DNA from: an uncultured Bacteroidia bacterium
GTDB taxonomy: Bacteria; Bacteroidota; Bacteroidia; Bacteroidales; F082
Assembly (NCBI GenBank): GCA_902799345.1
Contig: CADBZW010000006.1
Span: 46,947 to 110,946 of the forward strand
Length of the DNA stretch: 64,000 nt
Direction: 5' to 3'
This document shows, piece by piece, positions 57,247-64,000 of the stretch. The translations under genes and the position numbers were made by a program. The notes under the pieces were generated by a model. That model saw only the letters and a program-made list of their open reading frames with translations. It did not search any database and had not been told where the DNA came from. Positions within the stretch are counted from its first letter, which is position 1. Each line of letters starts with the position of its first letter.

Positions 57247-57825
57247 ATGAAAAACAGGCTTTGCATCCTCTCCATTCTTCTATTGCTCCTTGTCGTTCAA
57301 GGGTGTGTCATTATAGGATATCGGAACCATTTCTCACGAGATTTGACCCCAGAGCAACAAAGCAAAGTCGTCTGGGACGCAACCAACAATGACCTTTTGT
57401 CTATGAAAAACGACGGAAGAATCCATGCCATCGATGGGAAGCAAATGCAAAAGATGGTTCAGCCGCATCCAAAAGCCATCGTGTACCAATGGTCGCCACA
57501 TTGCACATCCGAAGCTTGTTTGTCCTTGAGTGCCATTCAAACGCTTTGCGACAACAACGGCATAGCCCTATTCGTCGTGGCGGATTATTTCCACGATGCT
57601 TTCTCACAAAACCAAATCCTTACCTATCCTTTGTTTATCGCCAATGAAAAGCATTACAAGACAGACGTTTGCCACAAACTTGAGAAACGGTTTTACATCG
57701 ACCTGTTAGGAGAGGAAACCTACAACGCTACCAAAGAAATCAGTTGGTACAGATACGCCTATTTCGAGAAAGGGAAGTTCGTCAGATATATTAGAGACCC
57801 ATACGTCGAGTTGGATAACAGATAG
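57247..57825 (+). CDS. Lipoprotein with a thioredoxin-like fold (tentative)
   Basis: 192 residues. Lipoprotein signal ends VVQGC (Cys ~20). The segment KAIVYQWSPHCTSEACLSLS followed by a helix and ALFVVADYFHDAF resembles the first beta-alpha-beta of thioredoxin folds, with C-x4-C in place of CxxC, so disulfide chemistry is doubtful. The remainder has no recognised motif. Monocistronic, divergent from the symporter and convergent with the DUF4143 ATPase gene. Confidence 0.8.
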   Translation: MKNRLCILSILLLLLVVQGCVIIGYRNHFSRDLTPEQQSKVVWDATNNDLLSMKNDGRIHAIDGKQMQKMVQPHPKAIVYQWSPHCTSEACLSLSAIQTLCDNNGIALFVVADYFHDAFSQNQILTYPLFIANEKHYKTDVCHKLEKRFYIDLLGEETYNATKEISWYRYAYFEKGKFVRYIRDPYVELDNR

Positions 57826-57872
57826 GAATTAACGGGGGTTAAAATGCTTCCGCCATCAATTCTTCCCATTCC

Positions 57873-59150
57873 TCACCCCAACAGCCAGTCAATGGCAGAA
57901 ACAACATGTATTTTGGCGCCATCGACCTCTATGTCTCTTGTAGGCGAAAACGCGACAAGGGTAAGATTGTCACATTTCAAGTCCTGCGAGGCTTTCAGCA
58001 TGGCTGAGGTCTCACGATTAAGAGCCTTCTCTTTCTCAATGTCGTATGCCACTTGTATCAATTCAACAGGTCGGTTGCGGTTGCAGACAACGAAATCCAC
58101 CTCTTTTGAACGGGACGTAGGCTTGTAATAATAAACATCAAGAAAATCCTTCGTGCATCGGCGCAACAACTCAATGTAGACCACATTCTCCAAACGCCAG
58201 CCTATGTTCTCTCCAGCCATGGAATAGCTTTGGTTGTTTTCGAGGCCCGTATCTACAACGTATGATTTCTCACCTTGTATCCGTTCGCGACTTTTATAGG
58301 AAAACTTCGGCAACAATTGTATCAAAAACGCTTGCTGCAAATAATCCACATACTTCCTTAACGTCTTGTCCGTCACACCCAACACCTCCGACAAATCATC
58401 ATAATTGACGGTTTGGCAGGCATTACCTATCAGATAATAAGCGGTTTTCTTCAAAGCGTCCATGTTGCGTATCTTGAAGCGCCGTTGTATGTCTTTTTGT
58501 AATACGGCATCCAACAAGCTTTGCACGTAGCCCCGTTTGTTGTGCACAGCCAGCATTTCAGGGAACCCTCCTGTATTGATGTATTCCATGAAAGCCCGCC
58601 TGCGTTCGGCCTCTGCTTTTGTGGTAATGGCAACCGTATCTATTTTGTTCATGGCGCAATACTCACGATAAGAGAAGGGATACAATCGGATTTCGTTATA
58701 ACGCCCCGTCAAATGTGTCGCCAACTCACCGCTGAGCAACTTGGCATTGCTCCCTGTCACGAAAACATGCATGCCACTACGCAACAATCTGTTGACAAAA
58801 AGATACCATCCGTCAACATCTTGTATTTCATCCAAAAAAACATAGCGAACGTCAGTACCGTAAAGCTGGTATAGACACGAAAGCAATGTGTTGAGATCCT
58901 CAGTTTGCATCCCTGTCAACCGGTCATCATCAAGATTGGCATACGCATACGCTATCCCCTGCCCTTTCAACACTTTATGGCAAAGCGTGGACTTCCCACT
59001 GCGGCGCACACCTATCACCACTTGGGCCAATGGGCTCTCGAATTCAAACAAGTCTTCCTCTTTGCGGTCAACCCATAACTGAGATTGAAAGCCAAGAGCA
59101 TCCTCTTTCTGCTCCGCAAGAACCTGAACAAGTGTCTTTTCGTCTATCAT
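57873..59150 (-). CDS. AAA_14/DUF4143 ATPase
   Basis: 425 residues from MIDEKTLVQVLAEQ. AAA domain with Walker A GVRRSGKST (~48-56) and Walker B VFLDEIQDVDGW, sensor VTGSNAKLLSGEL. The C-terminal DUF4143 part has a winged helix (LSEVLGVTDKTLRKYVDYLQ) and a PD-(D/E)xK nuclease-like block (SKEVDFVVCNRNRPVELIQV) with the E/D and E residues present. These proteins are widespread, often in mobile or defence-like settings, with uncertain function. Preceded by a -7 TATCTTTG (minus, 59179-59172) and 32-bp repeats, suggesting autoregulation by its winged helix. Confidence 0.92.
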   Translation of the reverse strand: MIDEKTLVQVLAEQKEDALGFQSQLWVDRKEEDLFEFESPLAQVVIGVRRSGKSTLCHKVLKGQGIAYAYANLDDDRLTGMQTEDLNTLLSCLYQLYGTDVRYVFLDEIQDVDGWYLFVNRLLRSGMHVFVTGSNAKLLSGELATHLTGRYNEIRLYPFSYREYCAMNKIDTVAITTKAEAERRRAFMEYINTGGFPEMLAVHNKRGYVQSLLDAVLQKDIQRRFKIRNMDALKKTAYYLIGNACQTVNYDDLSEVLGVTDKTLRKYVDYLQQAFLIQLLPKFSYKSRERIQGEKSYVVDTGLENNQSYSMAGENIGWRLENVVYIELLRRCTKDFLDVYYYKPTSRSKEVDFVVCNRNRPVELIQVAYDIEKEKALNRETSAMLKASQDLKCDNLTLVAFSPTRDIEVDGAKIHVVSAIDWLLG

Positions 59151-59171
59151 AATCACGGCATTTTTATGCCG

Positions 59172-59280
59172 CAAAGATACAACTATTTTTGAATTATTCC
59201 GATAAAATGCATATTTTTTGGAATTATATTCCGATAAAATGTCATTTTTTAGAAACTATATTCCGATAAAATTCTAAAAT
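59172..59280 (-). promoter_or_regulatory. DUF4143 ATPase promoter with three 32-bp-spaced repeats
   Basis: -7 TATCTTTG (59179-59172). Upstream are three copies of ATTCCGATAAAAT at 59196, 59228 and 59260, each exactly 32 bp apart (about three helical turns). The 32-bp unit is conserved as TATTCCGATAAAATG then a T-run and GAA..TA; the third is partial. Confidence 0.82.
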
Positions 59281-59298
59281 ATCCATAGAGCATAGGAG

Positions 59299-59319
59299 AT
59301 CGCGGATCAAGTCCGCGAT
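59299..59319. repeat. REP-like palindrome ATCGCGGA-tcaag-TCCGCGAT
   Basis: 8-bp perfect arms with a 5-nt loop, in the 77-bp spacer before the CobW gene end. Confidence 0.8.
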
Positions 59320-59357
59320 GACGACTGGGGGCGTGAGTGTATGGTATTGGGCAGAAT

Positions 59358-60623
59358 TTACCTCGTCAAGCAAGCATCCAGATCCTTCACCAGGGCGTCC
59401 TTATCTAAATGCTGTCCGATGAAGACGAGTTTCTGCATGCGGTCGCCGTAGGTGTCGTCCCAGTCGCGACGGAGGGTGGGCTCGCGGTCCATGAAGGCCG
59501 CCAACTCGTCGGCGGGCATGGTGGCAAACCACTGACCGGCGTCACGCAGCTGCACCTGCTTGCCTGCCTGCTCAAAGATGTAGCAGTTGTCGTATTCGTT
59601 CTTGAAGTAACAGATGCCCTTCACACGGATGACATTCTTCGGCATCTTGCGCGCCACAAACTCATCGAAACGCGCCATGTTGAACGGCTCGCGACGGTAA
59701 TACACAAAGGTGCCTATGCCGTATTCCTCCACCTCGCCGCCTTCGTGGTCGTGGTGATGGTGGTGATGACCATGCTCCTCTTCCTCATCGTCATCATCAT
59801 CGTCGTGATGATGGTGATGATGCTCGTGGTCGTCGTCATCGTCATCATCATGGTGATGGTGTTCATGTTCCTCGTCGTCATCGTCGTCAACAACGGCGCC
59901 TTCCACTTCCTTAATCCAAGTGGCAGAAGTGGCCACTTTGTCGAAGTCGAACATCTTAGTATTGAGGATCTTGTCGAAGTCGACGTCACCATAGTCGCAG
60001 GTGATGATTTCGGCGGTAGGCTGCAAGGCGCGGATGATGCTCTTCACGCGACCCAACTCCTCGGGCGTGACCTCAGAGGCCTTGTTGAGCAGGATGATGT
60101 TACAGAACTCAATCTGCTGAATGACAAGGCTTTCCAAGTCATCCTCGGCCAGGTTCTTCTTCATCAGGTCGTCGCCGCAGCTGAACTCGCTCTGCATGCG
60201 CAGCGCATCGACCACGGTCACGATGCAGTCCAAAATGGGCAGACCGTCCTTGGTGAGCTGCCATGCCATTTGCGGGAAGGAGCAAATCGTCTGCGCGATC
60301 GGTTCCGGCTCGCAGATACCGCTGGCCTCGATGACGATATAGTCGAACTTCTGCATGACGATGATTTCGTGCAGCTGTTGGATGAGGTCCATCTTCAAGG
60401 TGCAGCAGATGCAGCCATTCTGCAAGGCGACCAGGCTGTCGTCCTTCTGCCCCACCACGCCGCCTTTCTCAATCAGATCGGCGTCGATGTTCACTTCGCC
60501 TATGTCGTTGACAATCACGGCGAACTTGATGCCCTTACGGTTGTTCAATATCTTGTTGACCACAGTGGTCTTGCCGCTACCGAGGTAACCAGTGAGCAGC
60601 AATACGGGAATATCTTTCTTCAT
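59358..60623 (-). CDS. CobW/COG0523 G3E-family GTPase with a His/Asp-rich segment
   Basis: 421 residues from MKKDIPVLLLTGYLGSGKTT (Walker A GYLGSGKT). NGCICCTLKMDL holds the CxCC metal site, VIEASGICEPEPIAQ and ILLNKASEV (NKxD-like) are G motifs. Between ~245 and ~310 is a His/Asp/Glu-rich stretch of more than 60 residues (e.g. DDDDDEEHEHHHHDDDD), typical of metal-buffering loops. The C-terminal CobW domain starts near GTFVYYRREPFNMARFDEFV. It probably delivers Zn2+ or a similar metal to an enzyme. Divergent from the GAF gene through a symmetric promoter. Confidence 0.93.
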   Translation of the reverse strand: MKKDIPVLLLTGYLGSGKTTVVNKILNNRKGIKFAVIVNDIGEVNIDADLIEKGGVVGQKDDSLVALQNGCICCTLKMDLIQQLHEIIVMQKFDYIVIEASGICEPEPIAQTICSFPQMAWQLTKDGLPILDCIVTVVDALRMQSEFSCGDDLMKKNLAEDDLESLVIQQIEFCNIILLNKASEVTPEELGRVKSIIRALQPTAEIITCDYGDVDFDKILNTKMFDFDKVATSATWIKEVEGAVVDDDDDEEHEHHHHDDDDDDDHEHHHHHHDDDDDDEEEEHGHHHHHHDHEGGEVEEYGIGTFVYYRREPFNMARFDEFVARKMPKNVIRVKGICYFKNEYDNCYIFEQAGKQVQLRDAGQWFATMPADELAAFMDREPTLRRDWDDTYGDRMQKLVFIGQHLDKDALVKDLDACLTR

Positions 60624-60631
60624 TATTTTTG

Positions 60632-60657
60632 TATTTTTGCAACGGATTGCAAAAATA
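60632..60657. promoter_or_regulatory. Symmetric overlapping promoter pair (CobW/GAF)
   Basis: A perfect 26-bp inverted repeat: TATTTTTGCAA (60632-60642), CGGA, TTGCAAAAATA (60647-60657). Each arm contains a -7 TATTTTTG pointing inward (plus 60632-60639, minus 60657-60650). Predicted starts are near 60646 and 60643. A minus -33 TTTG lies at 60672-60669, inside the GAF gene. Confidence 0.75.
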
Positions 60658-60663
60658 CAAAAA

Positions 60664-61116
60664 ATGAGCAAACAAGAAGACTATAAACTCCTCCTTGCGC
60701 AAGTCAAAGCGATGGTGAAGGACGAGAGCGACGCCGTCGCCAATATGGCCAACGTGGCCGCACTCATCCAAGAGGCCTTCCATTTCTGGTGGACGGGCTT
60801 CTATCGCGTCGTCGGCAACCAATTGGTGCTCGGGCCCTTTCAAGGTCCCGTAGCCTGCACCCGCATCGGCTTCGGCAAGGGTGTGTGCGGCACCTCGTGG
60901 AAAGAAAAGAAGACCCTAGTGGTTGAGGATGTCGAGCAGTTTCCAGGCCACATTGCCTGCAGCAGCGAGTCGAAGAGCGAAATCGTGGTGCCTTTATTGA
61001 AAGGTGATGAAGTCATCGGCGTGCTCGACATCGACAGCGAAAAACTGGCTACGTTCGACGCCACCGACAAGGAATGGCTAGAGCAAATTGCGGAAACCGT
61101 GGCAAATGTTTTATAA
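60664..61116 (+). CDS. GAF-domain free methionine-(R)-sulfoxide reductase
   Basis: 150 residues from MSKQEDYKLLLAQVKAMV. A single GAF domain with the fRMsr signatures FWWTGFYRV, GPFQGPVACTRIGFGKGVCG (with catalytic Cys residues) and VEDVEQFPGHIACSSESKSE, GVLDIDSE. It reduces free methionine-R-sulfoxide in the cytosol using thioredoxin. Length is normal. The start is confirmed by the upstream promoter repeat, so longer in-frame extensions are rejected. Confidence 0.95.
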   Translation: MSKQEDYKLLLAQVKAMVKDESDAVANMANVAALIQEAFHFWWTGFYRVVGNQLVLGPFQGPVACTRIGFGKGVCGTSWKEKKTLVVEDVEQFPGHIACSSESKSEIVVPLLKGDEVIGVLDIDSEKLATFDATDKEWLEQIAETVANVL

Positions 61117-61187
61117 CACCATCTTGCGCGATTCCATTTTTTTGCTTTCCTTTGCACTTCATTTTCAACACAAAACGCAAACTTTCA

Positions 61188-62546
61188 ATGAAAAACACCA
61201 ATTTTTTCCATAGGGCTTTGGTCTACCTCAAGTCGCTCATCCACCTCTCCGACGAAATCGACTACGAGAATGCCAGCGCCTCCATCCGAAAGAACATCGC
61301 CTTCCGTGGCACCAACGTCTTCATTTTGGCCTGCGCCATCGTCATTGCCTCGGTGGGCCTCAACGTCAACTCTATCCCCGTCATCATCGGCGCCATGTTG
61401 GTCTCGCCCGTGATGGGGCCCATCTTAGGCTTCGGCTTGGGTCTCGGCACCGAGGACGCCCATCTTCTGAAAGACTCGCTGAAGAACTTCGGCGTGATGG
61501 TGGGCATCAGCATCATCGCCTCGTCGTTGTTTTTCCTGCTCAGCCCATTGAGTCTCGCCAACCCCTCGGAGCTGTTGGCGCGTACCAATCCCACCGTTTA
61601 TGACGTGCTCATCGCCCTCTTTGGCGGCCTGGCCGGCATTATCGAGATCTCACGCAAGGACAAGGGCACCGTCATCTCCGGCGTCGCCATCGCCACGGCT
61701 TTGATGCCGCCCCTGTGCACCGTCGGCTACGGCATCTCCATCTGGAACTGGAGCTATGTGTTGGGGGCGCTTTACCTGTTCACCATCAACAGCATCTTCA
61801 TCTCCTTGGCCACTTTCCTTGCCGTGAAGTATTTCAGGTTTCCCGCCGTGCAATCCGACGAGCGAAGGATACGCCTACCTAGAAGTGCGTTCTACATCAT
61901 CCTACTTGTCGTCATTGTGCCGAGCATCATCTCGGCCATCAGCGTCGTCAAGGAGAACAACTTCAAGATTCACGCCGAGAGGGTGGTGACTGAAAACAAG
62001 AACCTCGGCAAGTGCTTCATTTACGACCACAAGGCCACCTATTCGCGCAAAGACCCCAAACTTGAGCTGTTTCTTGCCGGCGAGACGCTGACCGACGAAG
62101 CCAAGGAAAGGCTCTACAAGAGCGCCGAGGAATACGGCATCACACGCAGCCAGATCGTCTTCCACGAAGACGCCACCTCAATACGGCAAGAGTTTTCGGA
62201 GAAAGAAATCGTAAAAGGCATCTACGAGCAGACCGACAAGCAAATCAAGGCTTTAAACGACAGCATCGCCAGCCTTACGGCCTCGCTTTCCGACTATCAA
62301 TCGAAGGAGATACCCGTTGAGACCATCTCGAAAGAGTTGTTCGCCCAATACCCCGACATCACCGAAGTGAGCTTGAGCCGTGGGGCATCAGTGCATGTAG
62401 ACGTCAACACCGCCAACGAGCAAATCATCGCTTTCATCACCACCAGCAAGCCCATGGACGCCGACCTTCACGACCGCATCGAACGATGGCTAAAGGTGCG
62501 GCTCAACAACGAAAACACCGTGGTGGTAAATCAAGTGGAGGAATAA
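61188..62546 (+). CDS. DUF389 family membrane protein
   Basis: 452 residues from MKNTNFFHRALVYLKSL. Six to seven helices in residues ~40-270, including the DUF389 hallmark SIPVIIGAMLVSPVMGPILG and GVAIATALMPPLCTVGYG. The last ~190 residues are a soluble alpha/beta domain (about 275-452). Function unknown; members are proposed transporters. 72 bp after the GAF gene on the same strand and followed by a strong terminator. Confidence 0.92.
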   Translation: MKNTNFFHRALVYLKSLIHLSDEIDYENASASIRKNIAFRGTNVFILACAIVIASVGLNVNSIPVIIGAMLVSPVMGPILGFGLGLGTEDAHLLKDSLKNFGVMVGISIIASSLFFLLSPLSLANPSELLARTNPTVYDVLIALFGGLAGIIEISRKDKGTVISGVAIATALMPPLCTVGYGISIWNWSYVLGALYLFTINSIFISLATFLAVKYFRFPAVQSDERRIRLPRSAFYIILLVVIVPSIISAISVVKENNFKIHAERVVTENKNLGKCFIYDHKATYSRKDPKLELFLAGETLTDEAKERLYKSAEEYGITRSQIVFHEDATSIRQEFSEKEIVKGIYEQTDKQIKALNDSIASLTASLSDYQSKEIPVETISKELFAQYPDITEVSLSRGASVHVDVNTANEQIIAFITTSKPMDADLHDRIERWLKVRLNNENTVVVNQVEE

Positions 62547-62550
62547 TGAA

Positions 62551-62577
62551 AAAAGCCGCTGATTAGCGGCTTTTTTT
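62551..62577 (+). terminator. Intrinsic terminator after the DUF389 gene
   Basis: AAAAGCCGCT / AGCGGCTTTT stem with a GATT loop and a T-run. Confidence 0.92.
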
Positions 62578-62712
62578 GATTTCGTGGAGATTACCGGAAG
62601 GTTGAAGCGTTGTTTTTTCTTATTCCTTGAAATTTATATTTCTGTTATCCAACCGATTACCACAAAATCTCTTCACATCTCTGTCTAACAATTTCTGATG
62701 GTTTCACGGATC

Positions 62713-62767
62713 AGGGGACTACTTGCGCCCCTACTCTATTCATATTACTTTTGCGTCCCAGTCCCCT
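62713..62767 (+). promoter_or_regulatory. Integrase promoter bracketed by AGGGGACT/AGTCCCCT
   Basis: -7 TACTTTTG (62746-62753) lies between inverted 8-mers AGGGGACT (62713-62720) and AGTCCCCT (62760-62767). The rest of 62578-62815 is AT-rich with no gene; an attachment site is expected nearby but cannot be identified without the other end. Confidence 0.55.
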
Positions 62768-62815
62768 AAAACTGACTGCAAAAATAATATAAAAACAACA
62801 ATTAAACCTGAAAGA

Positions 62816-64000
62816 ATGATAGAGATTAAGTACAACACGAGGGTCTTCATTGACCCTAAAACAAAACACGTCAAAATTCGCGTGAGATGGAGTAAAAACG
62901 AAACGACCTTTTCTTTGGAATACCGAGCCGATCCTGAGAAATGGGATGGTAATTCACAGCGACCTATGCCAGGTACTATTCATAAGTTTGCAGACCAGAA
63001 TTGCAGTGCTCGGATTATTGCTGTTGCTATTGATGAAGGACTTGACCAAATCAAGACCGCCTTCAAAAAATGTGAATTGGATTCCGTCGTGCCTTCGAAA
63101 GAAGCCTTGAAAACAATGGTACGAGGCGAACTTACAGAAAATAAACAAGTTAAAGTAAAAAAGACAATATCCGAATTATATGAGGAATTTCTAGAAGCAA
63201 AAAGTGATGATAACAACTGGACAGAGAAAGTTCACTACAAATACAAGCAAACATGGGAACACTTGAACGCATGTTGTCCCGGTATCACATTGGAGAGTCT
63301 CACCAAAGAGAAGATGCGTAATTTGAAGCAATGGTATGTTGACAAAAAATACAGCAATACCACAATTAAAAAAATGTTTTCTTTTCTGAGGACTTTCATC
63401 AAATGGATGCAGGAAGAAGGATATGAACTACAACCAGGCGTGTTAGAATACAAGCCAAATCTAACCATTGTTTCAAAAACCGTCACCTTCTTGAAATACA
63501 ATGAGTTGATGTATTTTTATAATTTCAAGTTCGCCGATGATGAAAAGAATCTTGAGTTGGTCAGAGATATGTTCTGCTTCATGGCCTTCACCTCATTAAG
63601 ATACAGCGACTTGGAGAACCTGAAAAAGGCAAATGTGTTTGATGACCATATCGAGGTCTGCACAAAGAAAACCCATGATAAGCTTTCAATTCCGTTGACA
63701 ATCCATGCCAAGGAAATCATTAACAAATACAAGGATGAGGATTATAAAAACGGCAAAATGTTTAGAGTGTATGCCAACCAGAAAATCAACGAGCTTTTGA
63801 AAGAGGCAGCGAAGAAAGTGGGGCTTGACCGAGAAGTCGTTTTAATCCATTACCAAGGCAACGCCAGGATTGAGGAAGTGAAGAAGTTCTATGAGATTAT
63901 CGGTTGCCATGATGCAAGGAGAACGTTTGTGTGTTGTTCTCTCTCTTTTGGAATCCCGCCGACTGTTGTGATGAGTTGCACCGGACATAGCACGTATAGC
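62816..64000 (+). CDS. Tyrosine-type site-specific integrase, 3' end outside the window
   Basis: 395 residues are visible from MIEIKYNTRVFIDPKTKH. An N-terminal arm-binding-like region (~1-115), a SAM-like core-binding domain (~118-210: ISELYEEFLEAKSDDNNWTE, SNTTIKKMFSFLRTFIKWM), and the catalytic domain: FTSLRYSDLENLK (Arg ~262), GCHDARRTF (H-x2-R, ~365-368) and CTGHSTYS (second His ~391). The nucleophile Tyr lies just past base 64000. The gene is clearly more AT-rich than its neighbours, fitting a conjugative or phage element that starts here. Confidence 0.95.
   Translation, partial: MIEIKYNTRVFIDPKTKHVKIRVRWSKNETTFSLEYRADPEKWDGNSQRPMPGTIHKFADQNCSARIIAVAIDEGLDQIKTAFKKCELDSVVPSKEALKTMVRGELTENKQVKVKKTISELYEEFLEAKSDDNNWTEKVHYKYKQTWEHLNACCPGITLESLTKEKMRNLKQWYVDKKYSNTTIKKMFSFLRTFIKWMQEEGYELQPGVLEYKPNLTIVSKTVTFLKYNELMYFYNFKFADDEKNLELVRDMFCFMAFTSLRYSDLENLKKANVFDDHIEVCTKKTHDKLSIPLTIHAKEIINKYKDEDYKNGKMFRVYANQKINELLKEAAKKVGLDREVVLIHYQGNARIEEVKKFYEIIGCHDARRTFVCCSLSFGIPPTVVMSCTGHSTYS

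Noticed and set aside
62578-62815. tRNA gene as the integrase attachment site
   Set aside because: No cloverleaf or CCA-type 3' end could be found in this spacer.

Overview
The window is chromosomal DNA from a member of the Bacteroidota, most likely the order Bacteroidales. The evidence is repeated promoter elements of the Bacteroidetes type (-7 TAnnTTTG, -33 TTG/TTTG), four proteins with type IX secretion (T9SS) C-terminal sorting domains, many lipoproteins, and phylum-typical families (DUF2851, HU-CCDC81/SPOR, LptF/G, ribonuclease Y next to zapA, a queuine transglycosylase without its zinc cysteines). Genus cannot be fixed from the sequence alone. No tRNA, rRNA or CRISPR array was found.

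Layout. 1-15 kb is housekeeping and envelope: rsmI (cut by the window edge), tdk, a polyprenyl-phosphate sugar transferase with a coupled lipoprotein, an Idh-type oxidoreductase, pcm, a HerA-like ATPase, trmB, a SPOR protein, kdsB, a deoxynucleoside kinase, an adjacent lptF/G-like + tgt pair and a glycosyltransferase. 15-24 kb holds a T9SS protein, a radical SAM enzyme, rny, a 6S RNA candidate, zapA with a coiled-coil partner, a surface 5'-nucleotidase, DUF2851 and GNAT genes. 24-45 kb is accessory: a RAYT-like HUH protein, a two-HTH regulator flanked by two promoters with the same operator-like block, a truncated CatA-like gene, an AbiEi-like/Fic fusion with an iteron promoter, an ECF sigma module, an XRE/thioredoxin-fold operon, a secreted subtilase, a BRO/DinD-like protein and a frameshifted OPT transporter. 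44.5-52 kb encodes two large secreted peptidases (C10 and S8) with a shared C-terminal module. 52-62.5 kb returns to mfd, an alanine symporter, a DUF4143 ATPase, a CobW GTPase, an fRMsr-like GAF protein and a DUF389 membrane protein. From 62.6 kb an AT-rich tyrosine integrase begins and runs off the window, probably the end of a mobile element.

The most striking non-genic content is repeats. Several families of short palindromes (REP or paired REPIN-like) lie between genes and, unusually, inside genes in reading frames that stay open. The same 28-bp palindrome is translated in one frame (V-E-T...S-L) in two T9SS sorting domains and in a DNA-binding protein. One RAYT-like protein, the class known to act on REPs, is encoded here. 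A separate ~133-bp element occurs twice, each time between co-directional genes and in the transcript-sense orientation. It has two conserved hairpins, one covarying base pair and flanking CAAAAC/GTTTTG arrays, and looks like an undescribed structured RNA or mobile repeat. Another 129-bp inverted-repeat element supplies both TGA stop codons of two convergent genes.

Regulatory hypotheses readable from the DNA: (i) a TetR-like/LuxR-like regulator acting on a ~52-bp block conserved in front of two genes; (ii) a 66-aa XRE repressor acting on a 16-bp palindrome at its own operon promoter and at a divergent lipoprotein/cupin promoter; (iii) Fic autoregulation through spaced CAAAA..ACTAAT iterons; (iv) DUF4143 ATPase control through 32-bp repeats; (v) a perfectly symmetric overlapping promoter pair between the CobW and GAF genes.
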